64,000 nucleotides of DNA from Candidatus Pantoea deserta (GTDB lineage: Bacteria > Pseudomonadota > Gammaproteobacteria > Enterobacterales > Enterobacteriaceae): assembly GCF_003813865.1 (NCBI RefSeq), contig NZ_RMVG01000020.1:1-64000 (forward strand). Direction: 5' to 3'. The notes below the pieces were generated by a model. The model was given only the letters and a program-made list of their open reading frames with translations. It was not told where the DNA came from and did no database searches. Position 1 is the stretch's first letter. Every line of letters begins with the position of its first letter. The translations under genes were made by a program, and so were the position numbers. Positions 27,341 through 36,807 of the stretch are shown piece after piece.

Positions 27341-28480
27341 ATGAAAACAAAATTTTCTCTTTTATGCCTTTGCGTGTTGTTGAGTGGTTGTGATCACAAG
27401 GAATCAGATGCTCAATCTTCCCAGCCTAATGCAAAAGTAGATGTAGTGACGATAAAAACCCATTCTGTAAACATGTTTTCGGACCTGCCGGGTCGCACAG
27501 TAGCGGTCAGGACTGCAGAAGTCAGACCTCAAGTTAGTGGGATTATTTTGAAACGTTACTTCGATGAAGGTTCAGAAGTAAAAGAGGGGCAGCAGCTCTA
27601 TCAGATCGATGACTCAAGTTATGCTTCTGCGGTGGAAAAGGCGAAAGCACAATACATAAATGCTAAAAATGAACTCGCGCGCGATCAGCAATTAATCAAA
27701 GCGGATGCAGTCAGTAAGCAGGTACTGGATAATGCAACGTCAACGTTTTTGCAAGCCAAGGCGGACTTAAGATCAGCAGAGGTCAACCTTAACTATACTC
27801 GCGTTCGTGCGCCTATTAGTGGAAGAATCGGTCGCTCAAGCGTAACCGAAGGTGCGTTAGTATCCGCCGAGCAGAGTAATGCGTTATCCACGATTACTCA
27901 GACCGATCCTATCTATGTTGACGTTAACGAGCCTTATAACGAACTACTGCGATTGCGTAGCGCAGTTTCAAGTGGAAAAGTGCGCACTCCTTCATCACAC
28001 GAAGCCGCAGTCCAGCTTATCCTTGATAACGGAACGGCATATCCCCTTCAGGGAACTCTTGAATTTTCAGAGGTTCGGGTTGATGAGGGTACTGGAAGCG
28101 TTCTACTGCGGGCGCGCTTTCCTAATCCGAAAGGGGAGTTATTACCAGGAATGTTTGTGCATACCCGTTTTAGCCAGGGAGTTGATGAAAACGGAATAAC
28201 CGTACCGCAGCAATCTATTCTGCGCGATAACAAGGGCGCGCCTTATGTGCTGACGGTGGATGCGAACAACAAAGTCCAGGAGCGTCAGGTAACGACGGGA
28301 CAAATGAACAATGGACAGTGGCAGATTTTGTCCGGTTTGAAAGCCGGCGAGCGAGTCATGGTTAATGGTATGCAAAATACCGCTCCGGGTGCAGCGGTAG
28401 ATGTGACCGAGGCTAAACAACCAGCTGCAGCGACACAGCCCTCTATTTCCCTTTCTATGACTGACCCATCGGCGCAGTAA
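27341..28480 (+). CDS. RND efflux periplasmic adaptor lipoprotein (AcrA family)
   Basis: 379-residue membrane fusion protein. The start at 27341 gives a lipoprotein signal with lipobox LLSGC, so it is anchored to the inner membrane. The barrel-sandwich half (PQVSGIILKRYFDEGSEVKEG) and the long alpha-hairpin (residues ~90-160) precede the second sandwich half (VRAPISGRIGRSSV). Then come the beta-barrel and the membrane-proximal domain. It joins the RND pump encoded 12 bases downstream to the outer-membrane channel. Confidence 0.95.
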   Translation: MKTKFSLLCLCVLLSGCDHKESDAQSSQPNAKVDVVTIKTHSVNMFSDLPGRTVAVRTAEVRPQVSGIILKRYFDEGSEVKEGQQLYQIDDSSYASAVEKAKAQYINAKNELARDQQLIKADAVSKQVLDNATSTFLQAKADLRSAEVNLNYTRVRAPISGRIGRSSVTEGALVSAEQSNALSTITQTDPIYVDVNEPYNELLRLRSAVSSGKVRTPSSHEAAVQLILDNGTAYPLQGTLEFSEVRVDEGTGSVLLRARFPNPKGELLPGMFVHTRFSQGVDENGITVPQQSILRDNKGAPYVLTVDANNKVQERQVTTGQMNNGQWQILSGLKAGERVMVNGMQNTAPGAAVDVTEAKQPAAATQPSISLSMTDPSAQ

Positions 28481-28492
28481 GCAGGAAACGTT

Positions 28493-31400
28493 ATGTCTAA
28501 ATTTTTTATTGAACGCCCCGTTCTGGCATGGGTCGTTGCGATCATTATGATGCTCGCTGGACTGATGTCGATCAAAAATTTGTCCGTCAATCAGTATCCG
28601 AATATTGCTCCACCTGCGGTCTCTGTCGACTTCACTTATCCTGGCGCAAGTGCCGACACCGTACAGCAGACAGCGGTTCAGGTTATAGAACAGCAGCTGA
28701 CAGGAATTGACCACCTGCGCTACGTTGAATCAAATAGCAGTAGTGATGGCAGCGCCTCTATTATTGCTACCTTTGATCAAGGGACCGATCCTGATATTGC
28801 TCAGGTACAGGTTCAAAATAAAGTATCGGTAGCCGAAGCGTCTTTACCCTCTGAAGTGACGCAACAGGGAATTACTGTAGAAAAATATCAGGCCAATTTT
28901 ATGCTGGTAGTGGGTCTGGTATCTAAAAACGGCAAACTGAGTGACGCCGATCTGAGTGATATAATGGTATCACGTCTTCAGGATTCCATTGCTCGTACTC
29001 AAGGCGTTGGTCAGGTCATGGTATTTGGGGCGCAATATGCGATGCATATTTGGCTGGATCCGGCGAAGCTTTATAAGTTCAATCTTATGCCAAGTGATGT
29101 CAGCACAGCGATTCAGAACCAGAACGTCCAGGTTTCATCAGGTAAAGTAGGCGGATTACCTGCTCTACCCGGCACTCAAATCAGCGCCTCTATCGAAGGC
29201 AAAACTCGTTTCACAACAGCAGAACAGTTTAAAAATGTCCTGCTAAAAGTGAATGCTGATGGTTCACAAGTGCGTTTACGAGATGTTGGTAATGTAGATG
29301 TAGGTCCCTCTGACTACAGCATTTCATCAACTTACAATAACCGACCTTCAGTAGGTATTGCTTTGCGTCTTGCAACTGGCGCAAATGTCCTCGATACCGT
29401 GAAAGCGGTTAATGCTACGATTAATCGTTTGAAAAGCTCATTACCTGAGGGCGTTGAAGTTATCGAACCATACGATACCTCCCCGGTAGTGAGTGCCTCA
29501 ATTCATGAGGTAGTTAAAACGCTGGGAGAGGCAATTGTCCTGGTGTTTTTCGTAATGCTGTTGTTCTTACAGAACCTGCGTGCCACGCTTATTACTACGT
29601 TAGTCGTGCCAGTTGTGCTGCTGGGCACATTTGGCATCCTTTATGCCTGCGGTTACACCATCAATACTCTGACTATGTTCGGAATGGTACTGGCGATAGG
29701 TTTGTTGGTTGACGATGCTATTGTTGTTGTCGAAAACGTTGAAAGGGTAATGGAGGAAGACGGTCTTTCACCGAAAGAGGCGACTATCCAGTCGATGAAA
29801 CAGGTGCAGGGTGCTTTGTTCGGAATCGCCATGGTGTTATCAGCCGTATTATTACCGATGGCGTTTTTTGGAGGATCGACAGGTATCATTTACCGCCAGT
29901 TTTCGATCACCATCGTATCCGCAATGGCACTGTCGGTACTGGTGGCCTTATTCTTTACACCCGCACTATGCGCAACGCTGCTAAAACCTATTGATCACTC
30001 CAGAAAAGAACGTGGTTTTGCGGGATGGTTTAATCAGAAATTTACCGCCGGAACGACTCGCTATACCCATAGTGTTCGCCATGTAATTAACCGTCGAGGC
30101 CTTTTCTTCATTGTTTATTTAGGCTTTGTCGCCGTGACTGGCTATATGTTCACTCAATTGCCTTCAACGCTCCTGCCCGATGAAGATCAGGGTGTATTAA
30201 TGGTGCAAATCTCCTTACCGCAAAACGCTTCCGCAGAACGTACGCAGCAGGTTATCCATGATGTCACTAACTGGTTCCTGAAAAATGAGAAAGAATCAGT
30301 TAATTCTGTTTTTGCCGTTAATGGTTTCAGCTTTTCTGGTCGTGGTCAGAACAGTGCATTAGCTTTTGTAAGCCTTAAGCCTTGGGATAAACGTCAGAAA
30401 GCGGATCAAAAAGTTTCAGCGATGGCCGGGCGTGCGATGGAACATTTCGCTAACCTCAACAATGCCAGCGTGATGGTCTTGGTGCCGCCAGCTGTTATGG
30501 AATTGGGTAATAGCACTGGCTTTGATATGTATCTTGAAGATCAGAATCAGCAAGGGCATGAAGCGTTAATGAATGCAGTTGGACAGTTTGTCACGCTAGC
30601 TAATCAGGATAAGCGTCTTACTGGGGTATATCTGAACGGTATGCCTGATGAAGCTATTTATAAGCTTTCTATTGACGAAGAAAAGGCCAATGCTCTGGGT
30701 GTGAGTAGTAGCGATATTGATAACATGCTTTCAGCCGCGTGGGGCTCAAGTTATGTCAATCAATTTCTGTTTAATGGTCGGGTTAAAGATGTATACATTC
30801 AGGGCCGGGCGAGCTCGCGCCAGAATCCCGAAGATTTAAATAAATGGTATGTACGTAATAACCAAAATCAGATGGTGCCTTTTTCCGCCTTTGGTCATGG
30901 TGAGTGGACCATGGGTTCTCCACGTTACGATCGCTTTAACGGCGTGGCTGCGGCTAATATTCAGGGTTCGCCTGCAGCGGGTTACAGTAGTAGCGATGCA
31001 ACTCAGGCTGTCAGCGAAATTGCGCAAAAACTACCGCCAGGGTTCAAAGTTGCATGGCACGGACTCTCCTATGAAGAACAGACGTCTGGTTCACAAACGA
31101 CCATGCTCTATTCGCTTTCAGCACTTATAGTCTTTCTGTGTCTGGCTGCACTCTATGAGAGTTGGTCTGTGCCCTTTGCCGTCATCTTGATTGTTCCTCT
31201 TGGGATCATGGGAACTATCGGAGCCGTATTGCTACGGGGGTTACAGAACGATGTATTTTTCCAGGTTGGTCTATTAACCACAGTCGGACTGGCCGCGAAG
31301 AACGCCATTCTGATTGTTGAGTTTGCGAAGGAATTACATGAGCAAGAAGGGAAAGATATTATTACGGCCTCAATTGAAGCGGCAAAGCTAAGGTTACGCC

Positions 31401-31633
31401 CGATCATCATGACTTCTATGGCATTCATCTTAGGTGTTTTCCCTCTGATGATTTCAAATGGCGCAGGTGCGGGCAGCCAGCATTCCATAGGCACTGCAGT
31501 AACAGGCGGTATGTTAACAGCTACCTTCTTAGCCATCTTCTTTGTTCCGATGTTTTATGTACTTGTCATGAAACTAGCCGCGAGATTCAGTAAAAGCCCC
31601 CTTCGCGATAAAACTAAAGTCAGAGATTTTTGA
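28493..31633 (+). CDS. RND multidrug efflux pump, HAE-1 family (AcrB/AdeB-like)
   Basis: 1046-residue proton-driven inner-membrane pump. It starts MSKFFIERPVLAWVVAI as AcrB-type proteins do, has twelve predicted spans and two large periplasmic loops. The proton-relay residues are present: the paired Asp in VDDAIVVVENV and the Lys in GLAAKNAILIVEF. GAGAGSQHSIGTAV near the end is also typical. It is full length with no frame breaks. Substrates of relatives are antibiotics, dyes, detergents and plant phenolics. The downstream channel gene follows after one base. Confidence 0.97.
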   Translation: MSKFFIERPVLAWVVAIIMMLAGLMSIKNLSVNQYPNIAPPAVSVDFTYPGASADTVQQTAVQVIEQQLTGIDHLRYVESNSSSDGSASIIATFDQGTDPDIAQVQVQNKVSVAEASLPSEVTQQGITVEKYQANFMLVVGLVSKNGKLSDADLSDIMVSRLQDSIARTQGVGQVMVFGAQYAMHIWLDPAKLYKFNLMPSDVSTAIQNQNVQVSSGKVGGLPALPGTQISASIEGKTRFTTAEQFKNVLLKVNADGSQVRLRDVGNVDVGPSDYSISSTYNNRPSVGIALRLATGANVLDTVKAVNATINRLKSSLPEGVEVIEPYDTSPVVSASIHEVVKTLGEAIVLVFFVMLLFLQNLRATLITTLVVPVVLLGTFGILYACGYTINTLTMFGMVLAIGLLVDDAIVVVENVERVMEEDGLSPKEATIQSMKQVQGALFGIAMVLSAVLLPMAFFGGSTGIIYRQFSITIVSAMALSVLVALFFTPALCATLLKPIDHSRKERGFAGWFNQKFTAGTTRYTHSVRHVINRRGLFFIVYLGFVAVTGYMFTQLPSTLLPDEDQGVLMVQISLPQNASAERTQQVIHDVTNWFLKNEKESVNSVFAVNGFSFSGRGQNSALAFVSLKPWDKRQKADQKVSAMAGRAMEHFANLNNASVMVLVPPAVMELGNSTGFDMYLEDQNQQGHEALMNAVGQFVTLANQDKRLTGVYLNGMPDEAIYKLSIDEEKANALGVSSSDIDNMLSAAWGSSYVNQFLFNGRVKDVYIQGRASSRQNPEDLNKWYVRNNQNQMVPFSAFGHGEWTMGSPRYDRFNGVAAANIQGSPAAGYSSSDATQAVSEIAQKLPPGFKVAWHGLSYEEQTSGSQTTMLYSLSALIVFLCLAALYESWSVPFAVILIVPLGIMGTIGAVLLRGLQNDVFFQVGLLTTVGLAAKNAILIVEFAKELHEQEGKDIITASIEAAKLRLRPIIMTSMAFILGVFPLMISNGAGAGSQHSIGTAVTGGMLTATFLAIFFVPMFYVLVMKLAARFSKSPLRDKTKVRDF

Positions 31634-31634
31634 T

Positions 31635-33032
31635 ATGACGAATATTAAAAGTGTTATTACGTTAATTTCTGTTTGCGTATTAAGCGGGTGTAATCTGGCC
31701 CCGCACTATCAGCGTCCTGCTCTACCGATTAAAACAAGCTGGAAAAACGGCTCTGCCACCGGGGAAACAGCTGCTGAAATGCAATGGTCGAAATTTTTTA
31801 CAGACGCTGATATGAAACAGCTAGTGTCTCTTGCGATAGCTAACAATCGTGATGTACGTGTCGCGGCACTTAATGTAGAACTGGCGCAGGATAAACTGGG
31901 GATCAGCAGAGCCGATCTGTATCCGTCCATTTCAGCTTCTTTGACAAAAACTGCTGCACACTTGCCGGGCGGTCTTTATTCGACAGCAACGACTGGTCCG
32001 GTGACCTACCAGCAGTACGAGGGTAACCTGGCTACGGCGTCATGGGAGCTGGACTTCTTTGGTCGGTTGCGGAACCTGAATGAAGAAGCTAAAGAAAGCT
32101 ACCTCTCCACTGCATCCACGCAGCAGGCTGTTATGTTGGGGATGGTGGCTGACGTTGCTCAAGCATATGTCACCCTCAGTATGGATAAGGACTTGCAGAA
32201 GGTTGCTACTTTAACCGCTTTGAATCAGCAACATGCTGTCAGTATGATCCAGGCTCAATTGAAGGCAGGGGTAGCGAATGAGCAAGATTTGCTTCAGGCT
32301 CAAACGGCTTTACATACTGCTCAGGCAGACCAGGAAAAATATGCGCGTCAGGTCAGTGAAGACATCTCAACGCTAGAGTTGTTGATAGGTTGTGCCGTAC
32401 CTGACCCTATTGTACATCGTGCAACATTGAATAAGGCATGGGCATTTCCTGCACTTAGATCTGGACTTGAGTCAACGGTTCTGACCCGTCGTCCGGACAT
32501 CATGGCGGCTGAGCATACCTTAAAAAGTGCCAATGCTGATATAGGCGTTGCCCGTGCGGCCTTCTTCCCCAGTATCAGCCTGACAGCGTCAGGAGGTTCA
32601 ATGTCTGCAGGGTTAAGCGATCTTTTTAAAGGTGGAACGGCAGCATGGACTTTTTCGCCGTCTGTCAATCTACCCATCTTTGCTGGAGGTAGAAACCTGG
32701 CACAATTGAAAGAATCAGAAACGTCGAAAAAAATTGCGGTAGCCAATTATGAAAAAGCTATTCAGAAAGCCTTTAAAGAAGTTTCAGATGCGCTAGATGC
32801 GAAACAGACGTACAATAATGAAGCGGCTATAAGAAAAATTGATCTTCAGACTAATCAGCGTTATTTTTCCATCTCCCAGCTTCGTTACCAACAAGGAATG
32901 GATAATTATTTAAATGTGTTAACAGCACAACGATCTTATTATTCATCTGAACAGGCCTATCTTACCACTTACGCATCTGCTATTGAGAAAAATATCACAC
33001 TGTATAAAGTATTAGGCGGTGGATGGCAATGA
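31635..33032 (+). CDS. RND outer-membrane channel lipoprotein (OprM/NodT family)
   Basis: 465-residue TolC-like channel. The signal peptide ends in lipobox VLSGC; NLAPHYQRP follows, as usual for OprM-type proteins. Two repeated OEP domains each contribute coiled-coil helices and barrel strands (RADLYPSISASLT in the first half, RAAFFPSISLTASGG in the second). With its own channel gene the pump is self-contained and does not depend on TolC. Confidence 0.96.
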   Translation: MTNIKSVITLISVCVLSGCNLAPHYQRPALPIKTSWKNGSATGETAAEMQWSKFFTDADMKQLVSLAIANNRDVRVAALNVELAQDKLGISRADLYPSISASLTKTAAHLPGGLYSTATTGPVTYQQYEGNLATASWELDFFGRLRNLNEEAKESYLSTASTQQAVMLGMVADVAQAYVTLSMDKDLQKVATLTALNQQHAVSMIQAQLKAGVANEQDLLQAQTALHTAQADQEKYARQVSEDISTLELLIGCAVPDPIVHRATLNKAWAFPALRSGLESTVLTRRPDIMAAEHTLKSANADIGVARAAFFPSISLTASGGSMSAGLSDLFKGGTAAWTFSPSVNLPIFAGGRNLAQLKESETSKKIAVANYEKAIQKAFKEVSDALDAKQTYNNEAAIRKIDLQTNQRYFSISQLRYQQGMDNYLNVLTAQRSYYSSEQAYLTTYASAIEKNITLYKVLGGGWQ

Positions 33033-33037
33033 TGCCC

Positions 33038-33059
33038 ATGCCCCTGGGAGCAGGGGCAT
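33038..33059 (+). terminator. Hairpin after the pump operon
   Basis: Strong 9-base stem ATGCCCCTG / CAGGGGCAT with a GGAG loop six bases after the channel stop. It lacks a T-tract, so it may stabilise the mRNA end rather than terminate. Confidence 0.45.
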
Positions 33060-33131
33060 ACAATACCTTATGTGATTCCATTAGAGTATCGTTATGGAAC
33101 TATTATATGCTTTTTGTAAGTAGGATAGTTT

Positions 33132-33527
33132 ATGTCTAATCGAATTAATCACGAAAATACTATCGAAAGAGTGATCGCGTGGATTGAGGAGAATCTTTAC
33201 CGACCTTTAACTATAGAGAATGTTGCATATAGAAGTGGTTATTCCAGGCGACATATTCAATATTTATTTAAGAAAAAAACAGGGATGAGTCTCGGCTCTT
33301 ACATAAGGGAAAGGCGATTAGTACGGGCTGCTGATGCATTAAGGTGTACGAGCAAAAAAATATTGCACGTTGCGCTTGAGCATGGATTTGATAGTCATCA
33401 GACTTTTACTTCTGCATTCACGCAGCGTTTTGGAAAACCGCCCGGTAAGTGGAGAGAGGACTATATGTCCTCCCAGTCTGCTTATCGGCTCATCCTGTTT
33501 TTGAGAAAGCCGAAAGCGCCAGCTTAG
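33132..33527 (+). CDS. MarA/RamA-like AraC-family activator
   Basis: 131-residue stand-alone DNA-binding protein with two helix-turn-helix motifs (IENVAYRSGYSRRHIQYLFKK and ILHVALEHGFDSHQTFTSAF). It lacks an effector domain, as do MarA, SoxS and RamA, which are controlled by their own abundance. Such proteins raise RND pump expression. Its place 99 bases after the pump operon, same strand, supports a local activator role. Confidence 0.92.
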   Translation: MSNRINHENTIERVIAWIEENLYRPLTIENVAYRSGYSRRHIQYLFKKKTGMSLGSYIRERRLVRAADALRCTSKKILHVALEHGFDSHQTFTSAFTQRFGKPPGKWREDYMSSQSAYRLILFLRKPKAPA

Positions 33528-33689
33528 GGCACCTGAACATGACTGGCATAGTAAAGCTATATGGTGATTACCTTAATTTTTGACAAATATTAAGACCTTA
33601 TACCCGGCTTTTTCGAAAGAGCATGGATGACAAGGCTGAGTTCTATATGAAGTGATAAATCTTGGCCACAGCTAACCAGATAGATATTT

Positions 33690-34445
33690 TCATCTCTGGC
33701 ACTCGGCCCGGTGAATTTGGCTGGTATAAGCTCGGGGCGATTGTCCAGTAACCCGGCTAAAAGCAACAGAAAAGCTCCCTGCTGACTGATATCCAACTGC
33801 CAGCGCCACGGCTAATACGGATTCTCCGGCCAGCAGTCTTTCTATACCGATAACAACACGTAAGCGTTCGCGCCACTGTGTAAAGGTCAAACCGGTTTCT
33901 TTTTCAAATAACCGGATAAGCGTGCGCTGACTGCTGAATACCTGACTGGCTAACTGTTCAAGTGTATCCGGTATCGCAGGATCATTTCGTAAGAAGGCGA
34001 TAACCTGCCGCAGGCGTTTATCGCGTCCTTCAGGAATATACAGCTCTACCGCTCGGGTTGAACGCGTGAGCTGACGCATAAGAAGCTGTGTCACCAGATG
34101 CAACTCTTCATGGTTCGCTTGTTCTCCTACCAAACAGCACGCCTCATGCGCTAACTCCCTTAGCAAACCGGTCACCGAAATTTGTGTCAGACAATCGGGA
34201 ACAAGTACAGGATTCTGTGCAGTATCAATATGTATAGTGATGATTTCTGAAGATTCTGTATAACATGCCTGATGTAACAACCCGGCGGGGGTCCATACCG
34301 CCGAGAGCGGAGTGGCAAGCCACCACCCATCTTGACTGGTAAGACGTGCAGACCCGCGAAGTGCCAGAGTTAATTGCCCTTGCTCATGCCTGTGTTCTGG
34401 CACTTCATCACCCGCTGTAAAATGTAGTCGTTTAGCTGTTAGCAT
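33690..34445 (-). CDS. AraC-family regulator with cupin domain
   Basis: 251-residue regulator. The N-terminal half has an RmlC-type cupin sensor (EVPEHRHEQGQLTLALRG, with three histidine-like metal or ligand positions). The C-terminal half has two helix-turn-helix motifs (LEQLASQVFSSQRTLIRLFE and VLAVALAVGYQSAGSFSVAF). The layout is that of NimR/YeaM-type regulators, which control drug or small-molecule exporters. It is divergent from the small AraC gene at 34566. Its target is unknown. Confidence 0.88.
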   Translation of the reverse strand: MLTAKRLHFTAGDEVPEHRHEQGQLTLALRGSARLTSQDGWWLATPLSAVWTPAGLLHQACYTESSEIITIHIDTAQNPVLVPDCLTQISVTGLLRELAHEACCLVGEQANHEELHLVTQLLMRQLTRSTRAVELYIPEGRDKRLRQVIAFLRNDPAIPDTLEQLASQVFSSQRTLIRLFEKETGLTFTQWRERLRVVIGIERLLAGESVLAVALAVGYQSAGSFSVAFSRVTGQSPRAYTSQIHRAECQR

Positions 34446-34565
34446 AGTGGGTTACCTCAGCAAAAACGGCACCGTTGCGTAAAATGTTGTCACTTACGCA
34501 TAAGAACAGGCGCGCTGTTTGGAGAATAATAAATGGCATAATTTATCTGCAACAATTAATGAAAA

Positions 34566-34904
34566 ATGAACTTGCAAAAACGCATTATTGAGGATCTGAT
34601 TACATGGATTGACCAGAATCTGGATCGGAAAATCTGTCTTGAAGAAATTGCCCATCGGGTTGGTTATTCTCGCTGGCATTTACATCGTGTATTCAAGGCT
34701 TACACGCGGCAAAATCTGGGCAGCTACATACGTAACCGCCGCCTCGAAGCGGCGAAGAAAGATCTGATAGCTAAAAATGAGCCTATACTGGATGTTTGCG
34801 TTAAGTATGGCTTTGAATCACAACAAGAATTTACCCGAGCGTTCTCCCGTCGATACAGCATGCCACCTGGCGCATATCGAAAGCAATTTCGCTTATCCGC
34901 GTAG
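34566..34904 (+). CDS. Small MarA/SoxS-like AraC activator
   Basis: 112-residue protein made only of the AraC DNA-binding domain (LEEIAHRVGYSRWHLHRVFK and ILDVCVKYGFESQQEFTRAF). It is a paralogue in type of the 33132 gene but clearly distinct in sequence; it is the shorter, SoxS-sized form. It lies between a divergent cupin-AraC regulator and a convergent GntR gene. A role in stress or efflux control is likely by family. Confidence 0.9.
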   Translation: MNLQKRIIEDLITWIDQNLDRKICLEEIAHRVGYSRWHLHRVFKAYTRQNLGSYIRNRRLEAAKKDLIAKNEPILDVCVKYGFESQQEFTRAFSRRYSMPPGAYRKQFRLSA

Positions 34905-34980
34905 AGCGTGACTAAACTTTTAGCACAGACTGACATCATCATTGCGTTACATCACAGCCAGTTATTTTGCGCATGATGGC

Positions 34981-35676
34981 TTACACAGAGCGTGCTTTAA
35001 GCGTACCGCTTACATCAAAAAGGTGAATCAGCGTATCGGTAGTGAGTTGAATGTGTGCCCGCATCAACTCGCTTATTCGTTTCGCATTATGATCCAGTGC
35101 CGCGTCCATTAGTGCTTTATGTTCGGCATGCAGGTCTCTTTTCCCTGCCGTAAGATTAACAGACAACACCCGATAACGTTCATTCTGCTCAAACAGCATT
35201 CTTTGCAATTTGAGTAACCACTTATTAGGACACGCAGCGGTCAAAGCGTTATGAAAGCGGTTGTGTCTGATATTCCACTCTTCAGTTCCTGCATGATCGT
35301 GTTCATCGCTTCCGTAACGATTGAGCAGATGAAATGCCGCGATAATTTCGCCCTCCCAGGCTTCATCTCCATGTATGACTGACTCACTCAGGCAGGTACA
35401 TTCAATCATGATGCGCGTAGCTGTCAGATCCAGCAAATCCTGTAAAGAAACGGGCGTAACTCTAAATCCCTTCTGCGGTTCTGCAATAACCAAATTCTCA
35501 GCGGTCAGCCGAGAAAGTGCTTCACGAATGGCGCCGACATTAGTGTTAAGTTCTTCCGCCAGTTCTTTAGTGTTAACCCGCGTGCCTGGCATAAGCTGAC
35601 AACTCAGCAGCGCATGGCGCAGCTTTGAATAGGTGGTTTGCGTCAAGCTGTCTTTAAGTGCGGTAAGTGCTTTCAT
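34981..35676 (-). CDS. GntR/FadR-subfamily regulator (FCD domain)
   Basis: 231-residue repressor-type regulator: N-terminal winged helix (NTKELAEELNTNVGAIREALSRL) and C-terminal all-helical FCD ligand domain whose histidines (H-x-R-FH and AEH) suggest metal-dependent binding of a carboxylate. It is divergent from the 35774-37650 gene pair and probably binds the three AAAATAGATTTT repeats between them. Confidence 0.92.
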   Translation of the reverse strand: MKALTALKDSLTQTTYSKLRHALLSCQLMPGTRVNTKELAEELNTNVGAIREALSRLTAENLVIAEPQKGFRVTPVSLQDLLDLTATRIMIECTCLSESVIHGDEAWEGEIIAAFHLLNRYGSDEHDHAGTEEWNIRHNRFHNALTAACPNKWLLKLQRMLFEQNERYRVLSVNLTAGKRDLHAEHKALMDAALDHNAKRISELMRAHIQLTTDTLIHLFDVSGTLKARSV

Positions 35677-35694
35677 AACGTTTACAGGCCCAGG

Positions 35695-35743
35695 AAAATA
35701 GATTTTGTGGTGAAAAATAGATTTTACAGTTAAAATCTATTTT
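35695..35743. promoter_or_regulatory. Triple AAAATAGATTTT operator array
   Basis: AAAATAGATTTT is at 35695-35706 and 35714-35725, and its reverse complement AAAATCTATTTT at 35732-35743. Spacing is 19 and 18 bases. The array sits exactly in the divergent promoter between the GntR gene and the propeller-hydrolase pair, so it is the natural operator of that regulator. Confidence 0.6.
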
Positions 35744-35773
35744 AGCTTATACAATCATCTTTAGGAATACATT

Positions 35774-36799
35774 ATGGCTGTGCAACTAAGGCAGGTTTCA
35801 ACGTCTGAGACGTATTTGTGGAATGGGGTGGTTAGCACGCCCGACGGACGCATTTTTGCCAGTATGCCCGGATGGATGGGACCAACGCCAGGTGTGGTAG
35901 AAATCAACACTGATGGTAGCTGGCAGCCCTTTCCAGATAACGAATGGAACCGCTGGGATGGCAAAAACCATCCTCTCAACCATTTCGTTGATGTGAACAG
36001 TATTTTTTATGACGGAAAGGGGAGTCTTTGGGTTCTGGATGCGGCTGCGCCTTATTTCAGCTCTGCCATAGAAGGAGCAGTAAAACTCGTTCAGCTTGAT
36101 ATTGAAACGGGTAAGACACTCCGTAAGTTTGTTTTTGACAGTAAAGACGCGCATGCCGGCACCCGCCTGGCACACATACGCTTCTGGGAACATTACGCCA
36201 TTATGGCAGAATCGCGCGAGGGATCTTTTTATATTATAAACCTGCGTGATAATACCTATCGACGTATCCTTGCTGGACATGAGCTGATGCGCTGTCGGCC
36301 TGATGATGTGCCGGTTATTGAAGGGCGGAAAGTGCATTTGCTCAACGGGCAGCCTATGTATATTCATAATGATTTACTTGAAATCCACGCCGATAACCGC
36401 ACGCTACTTTTCATGTGTTTGTTTGGATCCCGTATCTTTCAGATTGATCTTGACATCATTACCGATTTCTCCCTGAGTGAGGAGGAAATATCCCGACATG
36501 TGACGGTTTTCCGGGAAGTCAGTACGTGGATTGCTGGCATGTGTCGTGATAAAAGAGGGAATATTTATCTGACCGACGCAGAAAACAACGGTATCTCTGT
36601 GATGACCCCAGAGGGAAACATCACGCCTGTTGTGCGGGATGAACGTATCATCTGGCCTATTGCCCCTTCAGTCGGTCCGGATAATTGTGTCTATTTTCCT
36701 GTTTCTCAACTTAACCGTATTCCTATGTTCTCGGGCGGCGAAGACAACGTGGCTCGTCCCTGGGTTATCTATAGCTATCCTCTTGAAATGAATATCTGA
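35774..36799 (+). CDS. Royal-jelly/Yellow-family beta-propeller protein
   Basis: 341-residue six-bladed propeller of the major royal jelly protein group, annotated in bacteria as L-dopachrome-tautomerase-related or SMP-30-like. Marks are WNGVVSTPDGRIFASMPGW at the start, the FVDVNSIFYDGKGSLWVLDAA segment, and DKRGNIYLTDAENNGI late. No signal peptide is present, so it acts in the cytoplasm. The ribosome site TAGGA is seven bases before the ATG. It is coupled to the FAH-family hydrolase gene, so it may be a lactonase feeding that enzyme; this is inference. Confidence 0.85.
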   Translation: MAVQLRQVSTSETYLWNGVVSTPDGRIFASMPGWMGPTPGVVEINTDGSWQPFPDNEWNRWDGKNHPLNHFVDVNSIFYDGKGSLWVLDAAAPYFSSAIEGAVKLVQLDIETGKTLRKFVFDSKDAHAGTRLAHIRFWEHYAIMAESREGSFYIINLRDNTYRRILAGHELMRCRPDDVPVIEGRKVHLLNGQPMYIHNDLLEIHADNRTLLFMCLFGSRIFQIDLDIITDFSLSEEEISRHVTVFREVSTWIAGMCRDKRGNIYLTDAENNGISVMTPEGNITPVVRDERIIWPIAPSVGPDNCVYFPVSQLNRIPMFSGGEDNVARPWVIYSYPLEMNI

Positions 36800-36807
36800 G
36801 GTCTTAA

